Assembly: GCF_004103695.1 (NCBI RefSeq)
Contig: NZ_CP035280.1
Span: 1,240,001-1,304,000, forward strand
Source: Clostridium sp. JN-9
Lineage (GTDB): Bacteria > Bacillota > Clostridia > Clostridiales > Clostridiaceae
Reading direction: 5' to 3'
DNA: 64,000 nt
Part shown: positions 16,920-25,041 of the stretch, one piece after another
Layout: every line of letters begins with the position of its first letter
Position numbering within the stretch: position 1 is the first letter of the stretch
Notes under the pieces: generated by a model
The model's database searches: none
Seen by the model: the letters and a program-made list of their open reading frames with translations, nothing else
What the model was told of the DNA's origin: nothing
Made by a program: the position numbers and the translations under genes

Positions 16920-17789
16920 CTATTCTAACAAATATTTTTTTAATCCATCAGCAATCATTTTATATGATTCTTTGCTTTCAGGCAGTTCAGGCTTGTGGAT
17001 TGTAAAGCCATGCTGTGCTCCATAAAAGCGTTTAGCTGTTGTTTCCACTCCGCATTTAATCAGCTTTTCAGCATATTTTTCTCCTTCTTCTCTAAGAGAA
17101 TCCATTTCACAGGTTGTAATAACTGTAGGCGGTAAATTTTTAAGCTGCTCAAAAGATGCATATATAGGTGAACAATATGGATTTTTTGCATCACTTTCAT
17201 CTATATAGCACTTTTTAAACAAATCTGTAATTTCAACTGGAATTGCACCTTCTATATGGAATTTTTCACCTGGATGAATTGCTAAATCTACTGAAGGATA
17301 GTCAAGAATCTGACATTTAAGACCAAATTCCCCCTTTTCCTTTGCTATCATACTTACAACTGCTGCAATATTTGCACCAGCACTATGGCCTCCAATTGCC
17401 ATGCTGCATGGATCAATTCCAAATTCATCATTATGGGAGTTTACATAGCTTACTGCATCATAAATATCCTGTATACCTGAAGGCCATCTATATTCCGGGG
17501 CAAGTCTGTAATCAATTGAGATAACAGTTATATTTAAGTCATTCCTTAAATTATCACAGAATTTATCGTCATTTTCAGGCAAGCCCTTTGCAAAACCACC
17601 CCCATGAATATCGAAAAAAACAGGGCTAAGCTTATTTTGAATGTCAGATTTATAAATTAAAGCACGTGTCTTACCAGCTCTTGTAGGTATAAATATTACT
17701 TTCCCTGAAATGCTTGCAACCTTTAGCTTATTTATATTTTCATTCCTCATGTTATTTATTATTTTTAAAGTTTCTTCATTATTATTCAT
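16920..17789 (-). CDS. Alpha/beta hydrolase, acetyl-esterase (HSL) family
   Basis: A 289-residue cytoplasmic esterase. HGGGFAKG near residue 70 is the oxyanion-hole motif of the hormone-sensitive-lipase/acetyl-esterase family, and GHSAGAN carries the nucleophilic Ser. The catalytic Asp is in TCEMDSLREEG, and the His is in GAQHGF close to the C-terminus. It probably cleaves short-chain esters such as acetylated sugars. The start MNNNEETL at 17789 has AAGGA nine bases upstream; two earlier ATGs in frame (17798, 17807) are less well placed. Single gene. Confidence 0.87.
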   Translation of the reverse strand: MNNNEETLKIINNMRNENINKLKVASISGKVIFIPTRAGKTRALIYKSDIQNKLSPVFFDIHGGGFAKGLPENDDKFCDNLRNDLNITVISIDYRLAPEYRWPSGIQDIYDAVSYVNSHNDEFGIDPCSMAIGGHSAGANIAAVVSMIAKEKGEFGLKCQILDYPSVDLAIHPGEKFHIEGAIPVEITDLFKKCYIDESDAKNPYCSPIYASFEQLKNLPPTVITTCEMDSLREEGEKYAEKLIKCGVETTAKRFYGAQHGFTIHKPELPESKESYKMIADGLKKYLLE

Positions 17790-17865
17790 ATGTTTCATTC
17801 CTTTCATAATAAATAATTATATCACTAAATTGGGTAACTGTGACTTGGGAAAAATAGTATAATCT

Positions 17866-17940
17866 TAGGTAAGAGCTTTTTTTAGGTAAGAATTAAGAAG
17901 TAAGAACTTTTAACTTTTAACTCTTAACTTTCAACTGTAA
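17866..17940. repeat. Heptad-repeat element copy 5
   Basis: The element runs from TTAGGTAAGAGC through TTAAGAAGTAAGAAC to an inverted arm AACTTTTAACTCTTAAC. It ends a few bases before the ribosome site of the DUF1232 gene, so it lies within that gene's leader. Confidence 0.6.
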
Positions 17941-17957
17941 AATTGGGGTGATATATT

Positions 17958-18329
17958 TTGAATCTTAAGGAAAGAGCTAAACAATTAAAAATCGATATTC
18001 CTGCTATTTTTATAGCATTAAGGAAAAAAGAAACACCTGTAATAGCAAAAATTCTTGCTGGAATAACAATTGCATACGCGCTATCTCCAATTGATCTTAT
18101 TCCGGATTTTATACCAGTATTAGGGTATTTAGATGACATCATTATACTGCCATGTCTTATTGCTCTGACAGTGAGATTGATTCCACCTGACATGTTTAGA
18201 GAATGTCGTATTCAAGCTAGAGGATTATGGGCGGATGGAAAACCTAAGAAATGGTATTTCGCTTTGCCAATTGTGATAATATGGCTGATTATAATCTATC
18301 TTATTATAAGAGCAATTTATCCCAGGTAA
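17958..18329 (+). CDS. DUF1232 membrane protein
   Basis: A 123-residue protein. Residues ~35-70 carry the DUF1232 core: AYALSPIDLIPDFIPVLGYL followed by DD, a short conserved membrane-associated helix hairpin. A second hydrophobic helix is at the C-terminus. The function of the family is not known; it often accompanies stress or envelope genes. The start is TTG at 17958 with GGGGTG eight bases upstream. The gene is bracketed by heptad-repeat elements on both sides. Confidence 0.82.
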   Translation: MNLKERAKQLKIDIPAIFIALRKKETPVIAKILAGITIAYALSPIDLIPDFIPVLGYLDDIIILPCLIALTVRLIPPDMFRECRIQARGLWADGKPKKWYFALPIVIIWLIIIYLIIRAIYPR

Positions 18330-18446
18330 AGTAAGAACTAAGAACTAAGAAGTAAGAGGTAAGAGCTTTTTTAGGTAAGAACCTTTTTAACTAAGAAGTA
18401 AGAGTGAATAATGAACTTTTAACTTTTAACCCTTAACTCTTAACTG
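18325..18446. repeat. Heptad-repeat element copy 6, junction with the PadR remnant
   Basis: It starts at the stop codon of the DUF1232 gene with TAAGAACTAAGAACTAAGAAG units, continues with an AGGTAAGAGC...TAAGAACC part, and ends in an inverted arm TTAACCCTTAACTCTTAACT. Its right edge abuts codons of a PadR protein that has no start, so the element (or a deletion ending in it) replaced the 5' part of that gene. Confidence 0.65.
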
Positions 18447-18447
18447 T

Positions 18448-18654
18448 ATTAGTCCTGCATCGCTTTATACAACACTGAAAAAACTTTTAGCAGCAGGTTT
18501 AGTGGAGTTAAGTTGTGACACAGATGAAAATAAGAAAGTATATAAGATAACCAATAAAGGACGAGATATGCTTATAAAGGAGATTGAGCGTAAAAAACAG
18601 ATGATTAAATTCGCTGAAAATTTTTTGAATGAGGGGGATATTCATGAAAAATAA
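18448..18654 (+). pseudogene. 5'-truncated PadR-family repressor
   Basis: An open frame without start codon encodes ISPASLYTTLKKLLAAGLVE and continues to a stop at 18652, about 68 residues. This is the recognition helix, wing and C-terminal part of a PadR winged-helix regulator; the first helices (about 30-40 residues) are missing. The reading frame begins exactly where the heptad-repeat element ends. The frame overlaps the DUF2812 gene by 11 bases, the arrangement normal for PadR/DUF2812 pairs. If the full repressor is gone, the downstream gene may be expressed constitutively. Confidence 0.75.
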
Positions 18655-19372
18655 ATATGTAATAATTAGTGGTCTTGCTTTTAGCGAAGAAAGTGATATG
18701 GAAAAACTAAAAAATTATGCAAGTCAAGGCTGGATACTAGAGGACATAGTAGGAGGGCTTTTTTATGAATTAAGAAAAGATAAGCCTCAAAACATAGTAT
18801 ATAGCTTGGATTATCAATTTAAGGCTGATGATGAGTATTTTACTATATTCAAAGAAGCAGGGTGGAAACATGTTCTTTCCATCAAGAACCAAATGCATAT
18901 TTTTTTAGCGCAGGCTGGGACTAAGCCTATTTATAGTGATAGTAAATCGGAAATAGATAAATATACATGTATAAGAAATCAAACAAGGAGGGGAACAATC
19001 TTTTCTCTAATAATAGCTATAGTATTAATAGGCCTATTAGCTGTTTCCGCAATTGCTATAAGACCAATATTTCTAATTGTCTTAGCGTTATTAATAATTG
19101 ATATTTTTATATTTGTCTTTAATTTTATGCCGTACTTAGCATATAACTCCAGAATTAAGCAAATAAAAAAAGATGGTAAGTGTAATAGTAAAGCAATAGA
19201 TAATAAAAGTTCATGGAGATTATATGCAATTGCAGGCGTTCTATGGTTAGCTATAGGAATATGGCATTTAACTGGGAAACTATATTTTTCTGCAGCATTT
19301 TTTATAATTTTTGGTACTTTTTTTATTTTTTCAAGTTCAACTTACTATAAGAAATATAAAAAGTCTTTATAA
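18644..19372 (+). CDS. DUF2812 membrane protein
   Basis: A 242-residue protein: about 115 soluble N-terminal residues with the DUF2812 pattern (ENYASQGWILEDI-like; here NYASQGWILEDIVGG and YFTIFKEAGWKHV), followed by four membrane helices. The family is regularly encoded next to PadR regulators, as here. Function is unknown; a link with antimicrobial peptide stress has been suggested for such pairs. The start at 18644 has GAGGGGG six bases upstream and lies inside the end of the PadR remnant. Confidence 0.82.
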   Translation: MKNKYVIISGLAFSEESDMEKLKNYASQGWILEDIVGGLFYELRKDKPQNIVYSLDYQFKADDEYFTIFKEAGWKHVLSIKNQMHIFLAQAGTKPIYSDSKSEIDKYTCIRNQTRRGTIFSLIIAIVLIGLLAVSAIAIRPIFLIVLALLIIDIFIFVFNFMPYLAYNSRIKQIKKDGKCNSKAIDNKSSWRLYAIAGVLWLAIGIWHLTGKLYFSAAFFIIFGTFFIFSSSTYYKKYKKSL

Positions 19373-19561
19373 ATTTTATTTTAATAAATACCTATCATAA
19401 GCAATGATATATTATAATTAACAAGGTAGGAAGTTTTTAGTGGCAGGGGAAATAGGGAATTTGTAGAGAAATTAATATTATAGGAGATACGATGTATCAA
19501 AAGTATTCGCAGAAATTACATAGCGTATTATAAGAAATAAAGTAAAAAGGAGAAACTTTCA

Positions 19562-20524
19562 ATGGAAAATATTAAAAGCGAAAACAAAAACGGGACTTCC
19601 TTAGTAAATATCATAAGTTCCGCAATCCAAATCCCAGGTATAAAGGTAAATAGAGATTTCTTTTTGCGTGAACAATTTAATGATGTATCGCCTGAACTTT
19701 TGCAATTAATTATCGAAAAGGGACCCGTTGAAGCAAAATGCTCCAGAATCGAATTGCGAAAAATGGCCCGTAAACTTGTACATAAAAAAACTTTATTTTC
19801 CACCGGCGCATCTTTTGCTGCCGGACTTCCCGGTGGTTTTGCGATGGCTGCTACAATACCTGCAGATATGATACAGTTTTATGGAGTTGCATTGGGATTG
19901 GCACAAGAAATCTCCTACTTATATGGTGAAGGAGATTTATGGTCTGGTGACATTCCGAATACCGAGGAGGTTACAAACCAGCTGATATTATATTGTGGTG
20001 TTATGCTGGGAGCATCGGGTGCTGCTCAAACTGTAAGGGTGCTTTCATCCTCTTTGGCTAAGCAGGCGCTTAAGAAACTTCCCCAGAAAGCGTTGACAAA
20101 GACATTTTACTATCCCATTGTTAAATCTATCGCCAAGGCATTTGGTGCAAAAATGACGAAAGAAGCCTTTGCTAAAGGTATTTCAAAAGCCGTTCCTCTT
20201 ATTGGAGGCGTGGTTTCGGGTGGAATCACATTTGCTACGCTTCCTCCCATGGGAATGCGCCTTGTAGATGCTTTAGATGAAGCCAATTTCGTATACTCTC
20301 ATGATGATTTTGAAGCGGATTGGAGTGATATTGCAGAAGTATATGAAAATGAGGAAGAATACGCTTCTCAACCTCTTGATTCAGAAATTGTTACAGAGGT
20401 AAGCAAAACTGCATCCAGTTCTGTATTGGAGAAAATTCAGGAAGCAAAGAAAATGCTTGACGCAGGAATTATCAGCGATGTGGAGTTTTCCGAAATCAAA
20501 GCTAAGTTGATTGCACAGATGTAA
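19562..20524 (+). CDS. EcsC-like / SHOCT-tail protein, probably acquired
   Basis: A 320-residue protein. The central region (residues ~70-230) has Gly/Ala-rich hydrophobic helices (FAAGLPGGFAMAATIPADM, GVMLGASGAA, PLIGGVVSGG) resembling EcsC-type membrane-interacting domains. The last 30 residues (KIQEAKKMLDAGIISDVEFS...) match a SHOCT oligomerisation motif. The acidic segment before it (DDFEADWSDIAEVYENEEE) is a linker. The base composition is visibly richer in G and C than that of the neighbours, a sign of transfer. An AAGGAG site lies before the ATG. Domain assignment is tentative. Confidence 0.6.
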   Translation: MENIKSENKNGTSLVNIISSAIQIPGIKVNRDFFLREQFNDVSPELLQLIIEKGPVEAKCSRIELRKMARKLVHKKTLFSTGASFAAGLPGGFAMAATIPADMIQFYGVALGLAQEISYLYGEGDLWSGDIPNTEEVTNQLILYCGVMLGASGAAQTVRVLSSSLAKQALKKLPQKALTKTFYYPIVKSIAKAFGAKMTKEAFAKGISKAVPLIGGVVSGGITFATLPPMGMRLVDALDEANFVYSHDDFEADWSDIAEVYENEEEYASQPLDSEIVTEVSKTASSSVLEKIQEAKKMLDAGIISDVEFSEIKAKLIAQM

Positions 20525-20578
20525 GACCATGGCTGTATTTTCACACTACACCAATAGAGTTCCAATTTGTACATAACT

Positions 20579-20992
20579 ATGAAAAAAGTCCTTTTTATAC
20601 TATGTTTATGTATTATAATTATTATAAAAGCGCCATACATAACATATGCACATGAAATCACAGATAATATTAAACTTATGCAAGATACTAATTTTACAGC
20701 ACCAACAAATTCTAAAGAAGAATTGTACCAAGATGTTTTCTTTTCAATGCTTACTCCATATATTGAAGAAGCTGTAAACAGTTACTATGGTAGAAATTTG
20801 TCAGTATATACACCTGAAGAAGTCTTCAACGTTGAGAGGCCAAACGGTGGCCGAACATTTTATTTTGTGATAAAGGTTCGAGTAATGCCATTTGAGGGCC
20901 CTCATAATTTTGTAGGTGTTGATGATATCACATTAAGCGTCTCCGGTAAAGACATTAAAGTTGAGAAATATGAGCATATACGTTCAAATTAA
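20579..20992 (+). CDS. DUF3888-like secreted protein
   Basis: About 137 residues with a signal peptide (KKVLFILCLCIIIIIKAPYI) ending near AHE. The mature part, with ELYQDVFFSMLTPYIEEAV and YYGRNLSVYT, resembles DUF3888 proteins of spore-formers. Function is unknown. No convincing ribosome binding site is seen before the ATG, so expression is uncertain; the gene may have lost its leader. It follows the EcsC/SHOCT-like gene by 55 bases. Confidence 0.6.
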   Translation: MKKVLFILCLCIIIIIKAPYITYAHEITDNIKLMQDTNFTAPTNSKEELYQDVFFSMLTPYIEEAVNSYYGRNLSVYTPEEVFNVERPNGGRTFYFVIKVRVMPFEGPHNFVGVDDITLSVSGKDIKVEKYEHIRSN

Positions 20993-21000
20993 AAAATACC

Positions 21001-21013
21001 TTACCCCTGAGGG
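21001..21013. repeat. GC-rich partial palindrome before the Fic-fold gene
   Basis: TTACCCCTGAGGG stands out in AT-rich sequence just after the DUF3888 gene. It resembles the palindrome on the other side of the Fic gene at 21755 and the site at 33969. Confidence 0.35.
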
Positions 21014-21051
21014 AAAACTTCAAAAAAACAATTTGTGGAAGGTGAAATATT

Positions 21052-21744
21052 ATGTTATTTAATAGAAAAAAATCTTATGAGGATGTAGTACCTGCATTAG
21101 ATCCTAAAAAATTAATAATGCTGGCAAAAAAATTATTACCTGATGTTGTATTTAATATGGCAAGTCTTGAAGGAAACCCATTTACTTATCCTGAAGTACA
21201 GACCTTGCTTGATGGAATTACTATAGGCGGGCATAAAGTAAGTGATGAGCAGCAGATATTTAATATCCGTAATAGTTGGAATTACTTGTTTGATGTAATA
21301 GTTAAGAATGAGACATCTATTGATATTAGCAAGTTTAATAAATTCAATGACATAATTGCTAAAGATGAAGCTTTGATTAGTGGTACATTTAGAAATGGTC
21401 AGGTTAGAATAGCAGGTACTGAATTTCTTCCACCAAGGGCAGAAGAATTAGAATGTATTTTTAAAAAAGAATTGCCAGAAATAATAAAAAGATGTAAAAG
21501 TAAATCCGATTTAGCTTTTGAAATATTTCTGTGGGGAGCTTTGAATCAATTTTATTATGATGGAAATAAAAGAACTTTCAGATTAGTATCTAATATGATT
21601 TTAATTTCAAATGGACAAGGAATATTTAACATAAAAGCAAAAGATAAATTGCAGTTTAATACCCTAATGGTTGAGTTTTACAATACAAGGGAAGCTGATA
21701 ATATATTTGAGTTTTTATATAATAGCTGTTTGGAAAGATATTAA
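21052..21744 (+). CDS. Fic-fold protein with altered catalytic motif
   Basis: A 230-residue protein with the layout of Fic domains. An N-terminal helix carries NMASLEGNPFTYPEV, equivalent to the inhibitory S/TxxxEG/N region but with Met in place of the Ser/Thr. The core motif reads QFYYDGNKRTFR, where canonical enzymes have HPFxxGNGRxxR, so the catalytic His is Gln and the second Gly is Lys. It may bind nucleotides without AMP transfer or use a different chemistry. A GGAAGGTG ribosome site precedes the ATG. It is flanked by GC-rich palindromes, and a strong terminator follows. Confidence 0.75.
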   Translation: MLFNRKKSYEDVVPALDPKKLIMLAKKLLPDVVFNMASLEGNPFTYPEVQTLLDGITIGGHKVSDEQQIFNIRNSWNYLFDVIVKNETSIDISKFNKFNDIIAKDEALISGTFRNGQVRIAGTEFLPPRAEELECIFKKELPEIIKRCKSKSDLAFEIFLWGALNQFYYDGNKRTFRLVSNMILISNGQGIFNIKAKDKLQFNTLMVEFYNTREADNIFEFLYNSCLERY

Positions 21745-21754
21745 GATGAACATT

Positions 21755-21770
21755 TTACCCCCGGGGGTAA
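21755..21770. repeat. 16-bp perfect GC palindrome after the Fic-fold gene
   Basis: TTACCCCCGGGGGTAA is a perfect palindrome 10 bases after the stop codon. The wider string ACATTTTACCC is repeated at 33969 after the disrupted retropepsin gene. Confidence 0.5.
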
Positions 21771-21791
21771 GATTTATATAAATTAACAAAT

Positions 21792-21833
21792 AAAAAACGC
21801 AGCATTTTTAAAAAAAATATGTTGCGTTTTTTA
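21792..21833 (+). terminator. Rho-independent terminator after the Fic-fold gene
   Basis: AAAAAACGCAGCAT and ATGTTGCGTTTTTT form a nine-base-pair stem with one wobble plus A/T extension, ending in a run of Ts. Confidence 0.8.
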
Positions 21834-21880
21834 AGTTAGTGGTATATCATGTTATTATTGGTAAAATTGGGGTGAATTAA

Positions 21881-23138
21881 ATGAAAAAATATATTTTTAA
21901 GTATAAATCATTATTTATCACAAATATAATAATTATAATTTTTTCTTCTGCTTCTGAAGTATATATATCAGTACTTTTAAAAGACATTATTGATACAACG
22001 AGCAGTGGTGATTTTTCGAAACTCTATAGTAAAATAGTACAAAGTTTATTATTTATTATAGCAGTTTTCATTATAGGTTATACTAGAAGATTAATTCAAT
22101 CCATATATACAAAAAAGACATTACTATATTTAAAAGATGATATTTTTAAATATATAATGAACAAAAGTATTAAATCTTTTAATGAAGTTAATAGCTCCCA
22201 ATATATATCAACATTAACTAATGATATAAATATGATTAAAGAAGAACATATAGAAAACATTTTTAATATTATTTTTGATCTAGTTGGCTTTATAGTAGCT
22301 ATTATAATAATTGTACAAATTAATGTTTATATAGCTTTAATTATTCTAGCTGTAAGTTTCTTACCTTTATTAATTCCCGTTATTTTCGGTAAAAAAATGA
22401 GTAATTTGAAAAAATCATATTCTGATGAACTTGGGTTTTTTACTACAAAAATTAAAGATATTTTCTCAGGCTTTGAAGTAATAAAAAGTTTTAATATTTC
22501 AAATGTCATAAAACAAGAGTATGAACACTCTAATACTGCATTAGAAAAGTCTAGATATAAATCCGATGTTACTAATAGCTTAATTAGTGAGATATCTCAA
22601 AATTGTGGCTTCCTAGTTTATTTTGTAATATTAGGAGTAGGATCATACTTTATCATAAAAAAGATGTTAACATTTGGCTCACTATATGCCATAATTGATT
22701 TGATGGGTAGTATAGTAAACCCTGCAATAAATATTTCATCTAGAATTAGTAAAATTAAATCAGTGGCACTTATAGAAGATAAAATAATGAAGCTGATAAA
22801 TGAGAAAAGTACTAATGACGCTGGTTTAGTAAAGAGTGATTTTACTGATAGTATTTCATTTGAAAATGTAAGTTTTTCCTATGATTCAACTAAGAAAGTA
22901 TTGAATGGTATAAATTTAAATATTAAAAAAGGTTGTAAATATGCTTTAGTTGGTAGTAGCGGGTGTGGAAAATCAACATTGCTAAAACTATTATTAAGAT
23001 ATTATGATAATTATGAAGGAACTATAAAAATAGATGGAGTAGATAATAAGCTAATTAAATTAGATAGTATACACAACTTGATATCAATCATACACCAAAA
23101 TGTATTTATGTTTGAAGGAAGTATTAAACAAAATATAA
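21881..23138 (+). pseudogene. ABC transporter (permease-ATPase fusion), truncated by IS3
   Basis: About 419 of the expected ~580 residues remain. Six membrane helices (residues ~15-290) are followed by the start of the ATPase with Walker A GSSGCGKST and the Q-loop region IHQNVFMFEGSIKQN. The signature motif, Walker B and switch His are missing because the frame enters the IS3 element at 23139 and ends in it at 23233. The type is a homodimeric or heterodimeric exporter for peptides or lipids. It cannot hydrolyse ATP in this state. A GGGGTG site precedes the ATG. Confidence 0.88.
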
Positions 23139-23227
23139 CCGGATTGGCCCCTTTATTTTGGACAAAATCTTACCAAAGCTACGAATATCTTAATATTTTA
23201 AAATTATTTATCAAAACTTCCATCCGA

Positions 23228-24112
23228 CTATAAATGAATTGCCATACTTTCAATTTCTTTCCCCATATTCTGTATATAAAACTCATTTGGAGTTTTGTAT
23301 TTAAGGCTTGAGTGAAGCCTCCTAGTGTTGTATCTTTTCATAAACCTTGCTACTTCTGCATATGCATCCTTGTAACTATCAAATTCATATATACCTATGC
23401 ATTCATCTTCAAAGATCCTGTGGAAAGACTCAATATGAGCATTTTTATTGGGAGTTCTGCTCGGAATCCTTTCATGATAAATGTTTATATCTTTACAGCT
23501 TTCTTCAAATATATTACTGATAAACTGTGGGCCATTATCAGTCCTAATGACTGGCTTGCCTTCACTGTCAAGCAGATCTCTCCTAATCAGGCAGCGTCTT
23601 ATTAAGCTTGCTGCATCTGAGCCTGTACATCTATAGCCCATGTAATAATCGATTATGGATCTATCAAAAACATCTATTACTGACAATACAAAGAAAAACT
23701 TATCTTCACCAATAATATAACCATATTTGATGTCTGCCTCCCAGAGTTCGTTTGACTTTTTAACTATCCTATTGACTGATATTGAGCTTTTAACATGAGG
23801 CTTGATAACTCTTTGTTTCTTGAGTATATTGAGTTCTTTACACAGCCTGTACACCTTCTTGTGATTAATAATCAGGTTGTATTCTTTCATCAAATCGTGG
23901 GTAATTTTATGATAGCCATAGAAGAAAGCATCACCTTGGATTAGCTCCATAATGTTGTCTTTAATCTCTTCATCACATATCTTTTTACCACTTGTTGTAA
24001 TAGAATATCCTACAATAGGTCTTCCAACATTCTCTGGCTTCACCTTAACTTTATTTTCACTTGAGACATGATAGTAATATGTAGATCGGCTTAAACCAGC
24101 GTATTTCAGCAC
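23228..24112 (-). CDS. IS3 transposase orfB (DDE integrase part), copy 1
   Basis: 294 residues of the integrase part of an IS3-type transposase, with the catalytic triad in WEADIKYG, RTDNGPQF and HIESFHRIF, and the RYNTRRLHSSLKYKTPNEF tail typical of the family. The frame is open upstream of the apparent GTG start into the end of orfA, so the active enzyme is made as an OrfAB fusion by -1 frameshifting at the A-run complementary to 24181-24190. Identical to the copy at 32949. Confidence 0.93.
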   Translation of the reverse strand: MLKYAGLSRSTYYYHVSSENKVKVKPENVGRPIVGYSITTSGKKICDEEIKDNIMELIQGDAFFYGYHKITHDLMKEYNLIINHKKVYRLCKELNILKKQRVIKPHVKSSISVNRIVKKSNELWEADIKYGYIIGEDKFFFVLSVIDVFDRSIIDYYMGYRCTGSDAASLIRRCLIRRDLLDSEGKPVIRTDNGPQFISNIFEESCKDINIYHERIPSRTPNKNAHIESFHRIFEDECIGIYEFDSYKDAYAEVARFMKRYNTRRLHSSLKYKTPNEFYIQNMGKEIESMAIHL

Positions 24113-24168
24113 TAACGTTATTTTATAACCTTGCCTTATATAATGCCTGGCTACCTGAAATCTATCAT

Positions 24169-24477
24169 CTATAGAAAGCTCTTTTTTTTTAATAAGTCCT
24201 TTAAAATTGCTATTTCAAGGTCTTTTTCACCAAGCGTTTTTTTCAATAAATCATTTTCTTTTTCCATTTCTTTATTAGAATTAATTGAATTAAAGTTACT
24301 TGATTTTGGGCCCCTGGCAAAGCCAGCTTTAGCAGCATCCTTTTTCTTTTTTACCCATGTATTAATGGTTGTAGATGGTATATTATGATTTCTTGCAACC
24401 AACGTCATGTTACCCGTTTCGCCTACTTCTTTTAACACCTGCTCCTTAATCTCTTTTGAATAACAGCTACCTTTCAT
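24169..24477 (-). CDS. IS3 transposase orfA, copy 1
   Basis: A 102-residue DNA-binding protein with a helix-turn-helix (LVARNHNIPSTTINTWVKKK) and a C-terminal leucine-zipper-like helix (MEKENDLLKKTLGEKDLEIA) used for multimerisation. It ends 10 codons after the slippery A-run where ribosomes can shift into orfB. GGAGGAAG precedes the ATG. Confidence 0.92.
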   Translation of the reverse strand: MKGSCYSKEIKEQVLKEVGETGNMTLVARNHNIPSTTINTWVKKKKDAAKAGFARGPKSSNFNSINSNKEMEKENDLLKKTLGEKDLEIAILKDLLKKKSFL

Positions 24478-24559
24478 TAATTCTTCCTCCTTAAGCTTCT
24501 AATATTATTTTAGCTAAAGGTTCGTAGATTGTCCAAATCAATTAAGGGGCTTAAGAGAA

Positions 24560-24851
24560 TATTTTTCAAACCATTCAAATCAAAATCACTTAAGCAGCGC
24601 CTAACGGCATCAATGTGAATCATTTTAGCGTTTTTAGGTAATACTTTTTTAAATTTACCTTTTTTAAGCCAATGCTCTAACCTGTTGAAACTTCTTATTT
24701 GAAGCATAAATCCAAACAAAACTACAAAGGTGATTGTTGAAATTTTTGCTGGAGATTTTATCTTTTTATCCTCTAAGGTATTGATTTTTTCACCTATATC
24801 GTATACTTTATTAATATAGGTGAGAATTTGTTTTAAATAACTTTTATTCAT
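24560..24851 (-). pseudogene. IS4-like transposase, first ~97 residues
   Basis: The N-terminal part (MNKSYLKQILTYINKVYD onward) is nearly identical to the transposase at 49698 and stops being homologous after FDLNGLKNI, where the IS3 element begins. All catalytic residues are lost. Confidence 0.85.
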
Positions 24852-25031
24852 CTTAAGGCATCCTTTCTATTGTGTTGTGCAAAACTATTATAAAAAGGAT
24901 GCTTTTATTATGCAAATTTTTTTTATAATTTCCAGTAGAAATCGGATTTTACAATGTTTTTATTAAATACTAGCAAATCAATATAAATCAGCGGGCTGCG
25001 CCCTAAAACTTTTTTAGGTGCTAAACTTCTG
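24560..25031 (-). mobile_element. IS4-like element remnant (5' end only)
   Basis: The first ~470 bases of the IS4-like element found complete at 49518-51121. It retains the terminal repeat ending at 25031 (complement of CAGAAGTTTAGCACC) and the transposase start, and is cut at 24560 by the IS3 copy. The missing 1.1 kb was probably deleted together with the end of the ABC transporter gene. Confidence 0.85.
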
Positions 25032-25041
25032 TTTATTGATA

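Larger units (their letters stand above)
23139..24559 (-). mobile_element. IS3-family element, copy 1 (IS150-like)
   Basis: 1421 bp shared base for base, as far as I can read, with the inverted copy at 32502-33922. The ends contain GGCCCCTTTATTTTGGACA and GCCCCTTAATTGATTTGGACA, imperfect inverted repeats. It carries orfA and orfB on the minus strand. The two flanks belong to different things (ABC transporter gene on the left, an IS4-like transposase on the right) and share no target duplication, so an adjacent deletion or recombination followed insertion. Confidence 0.9.

Noticed and set aside
24131-24388. 85-residue plus-strand frame inside IS3 copy 1 (same in copy 2)
   Set aside because: It is the antisense shadow of orfA, appears in both IS copies, and has no ribosome site.
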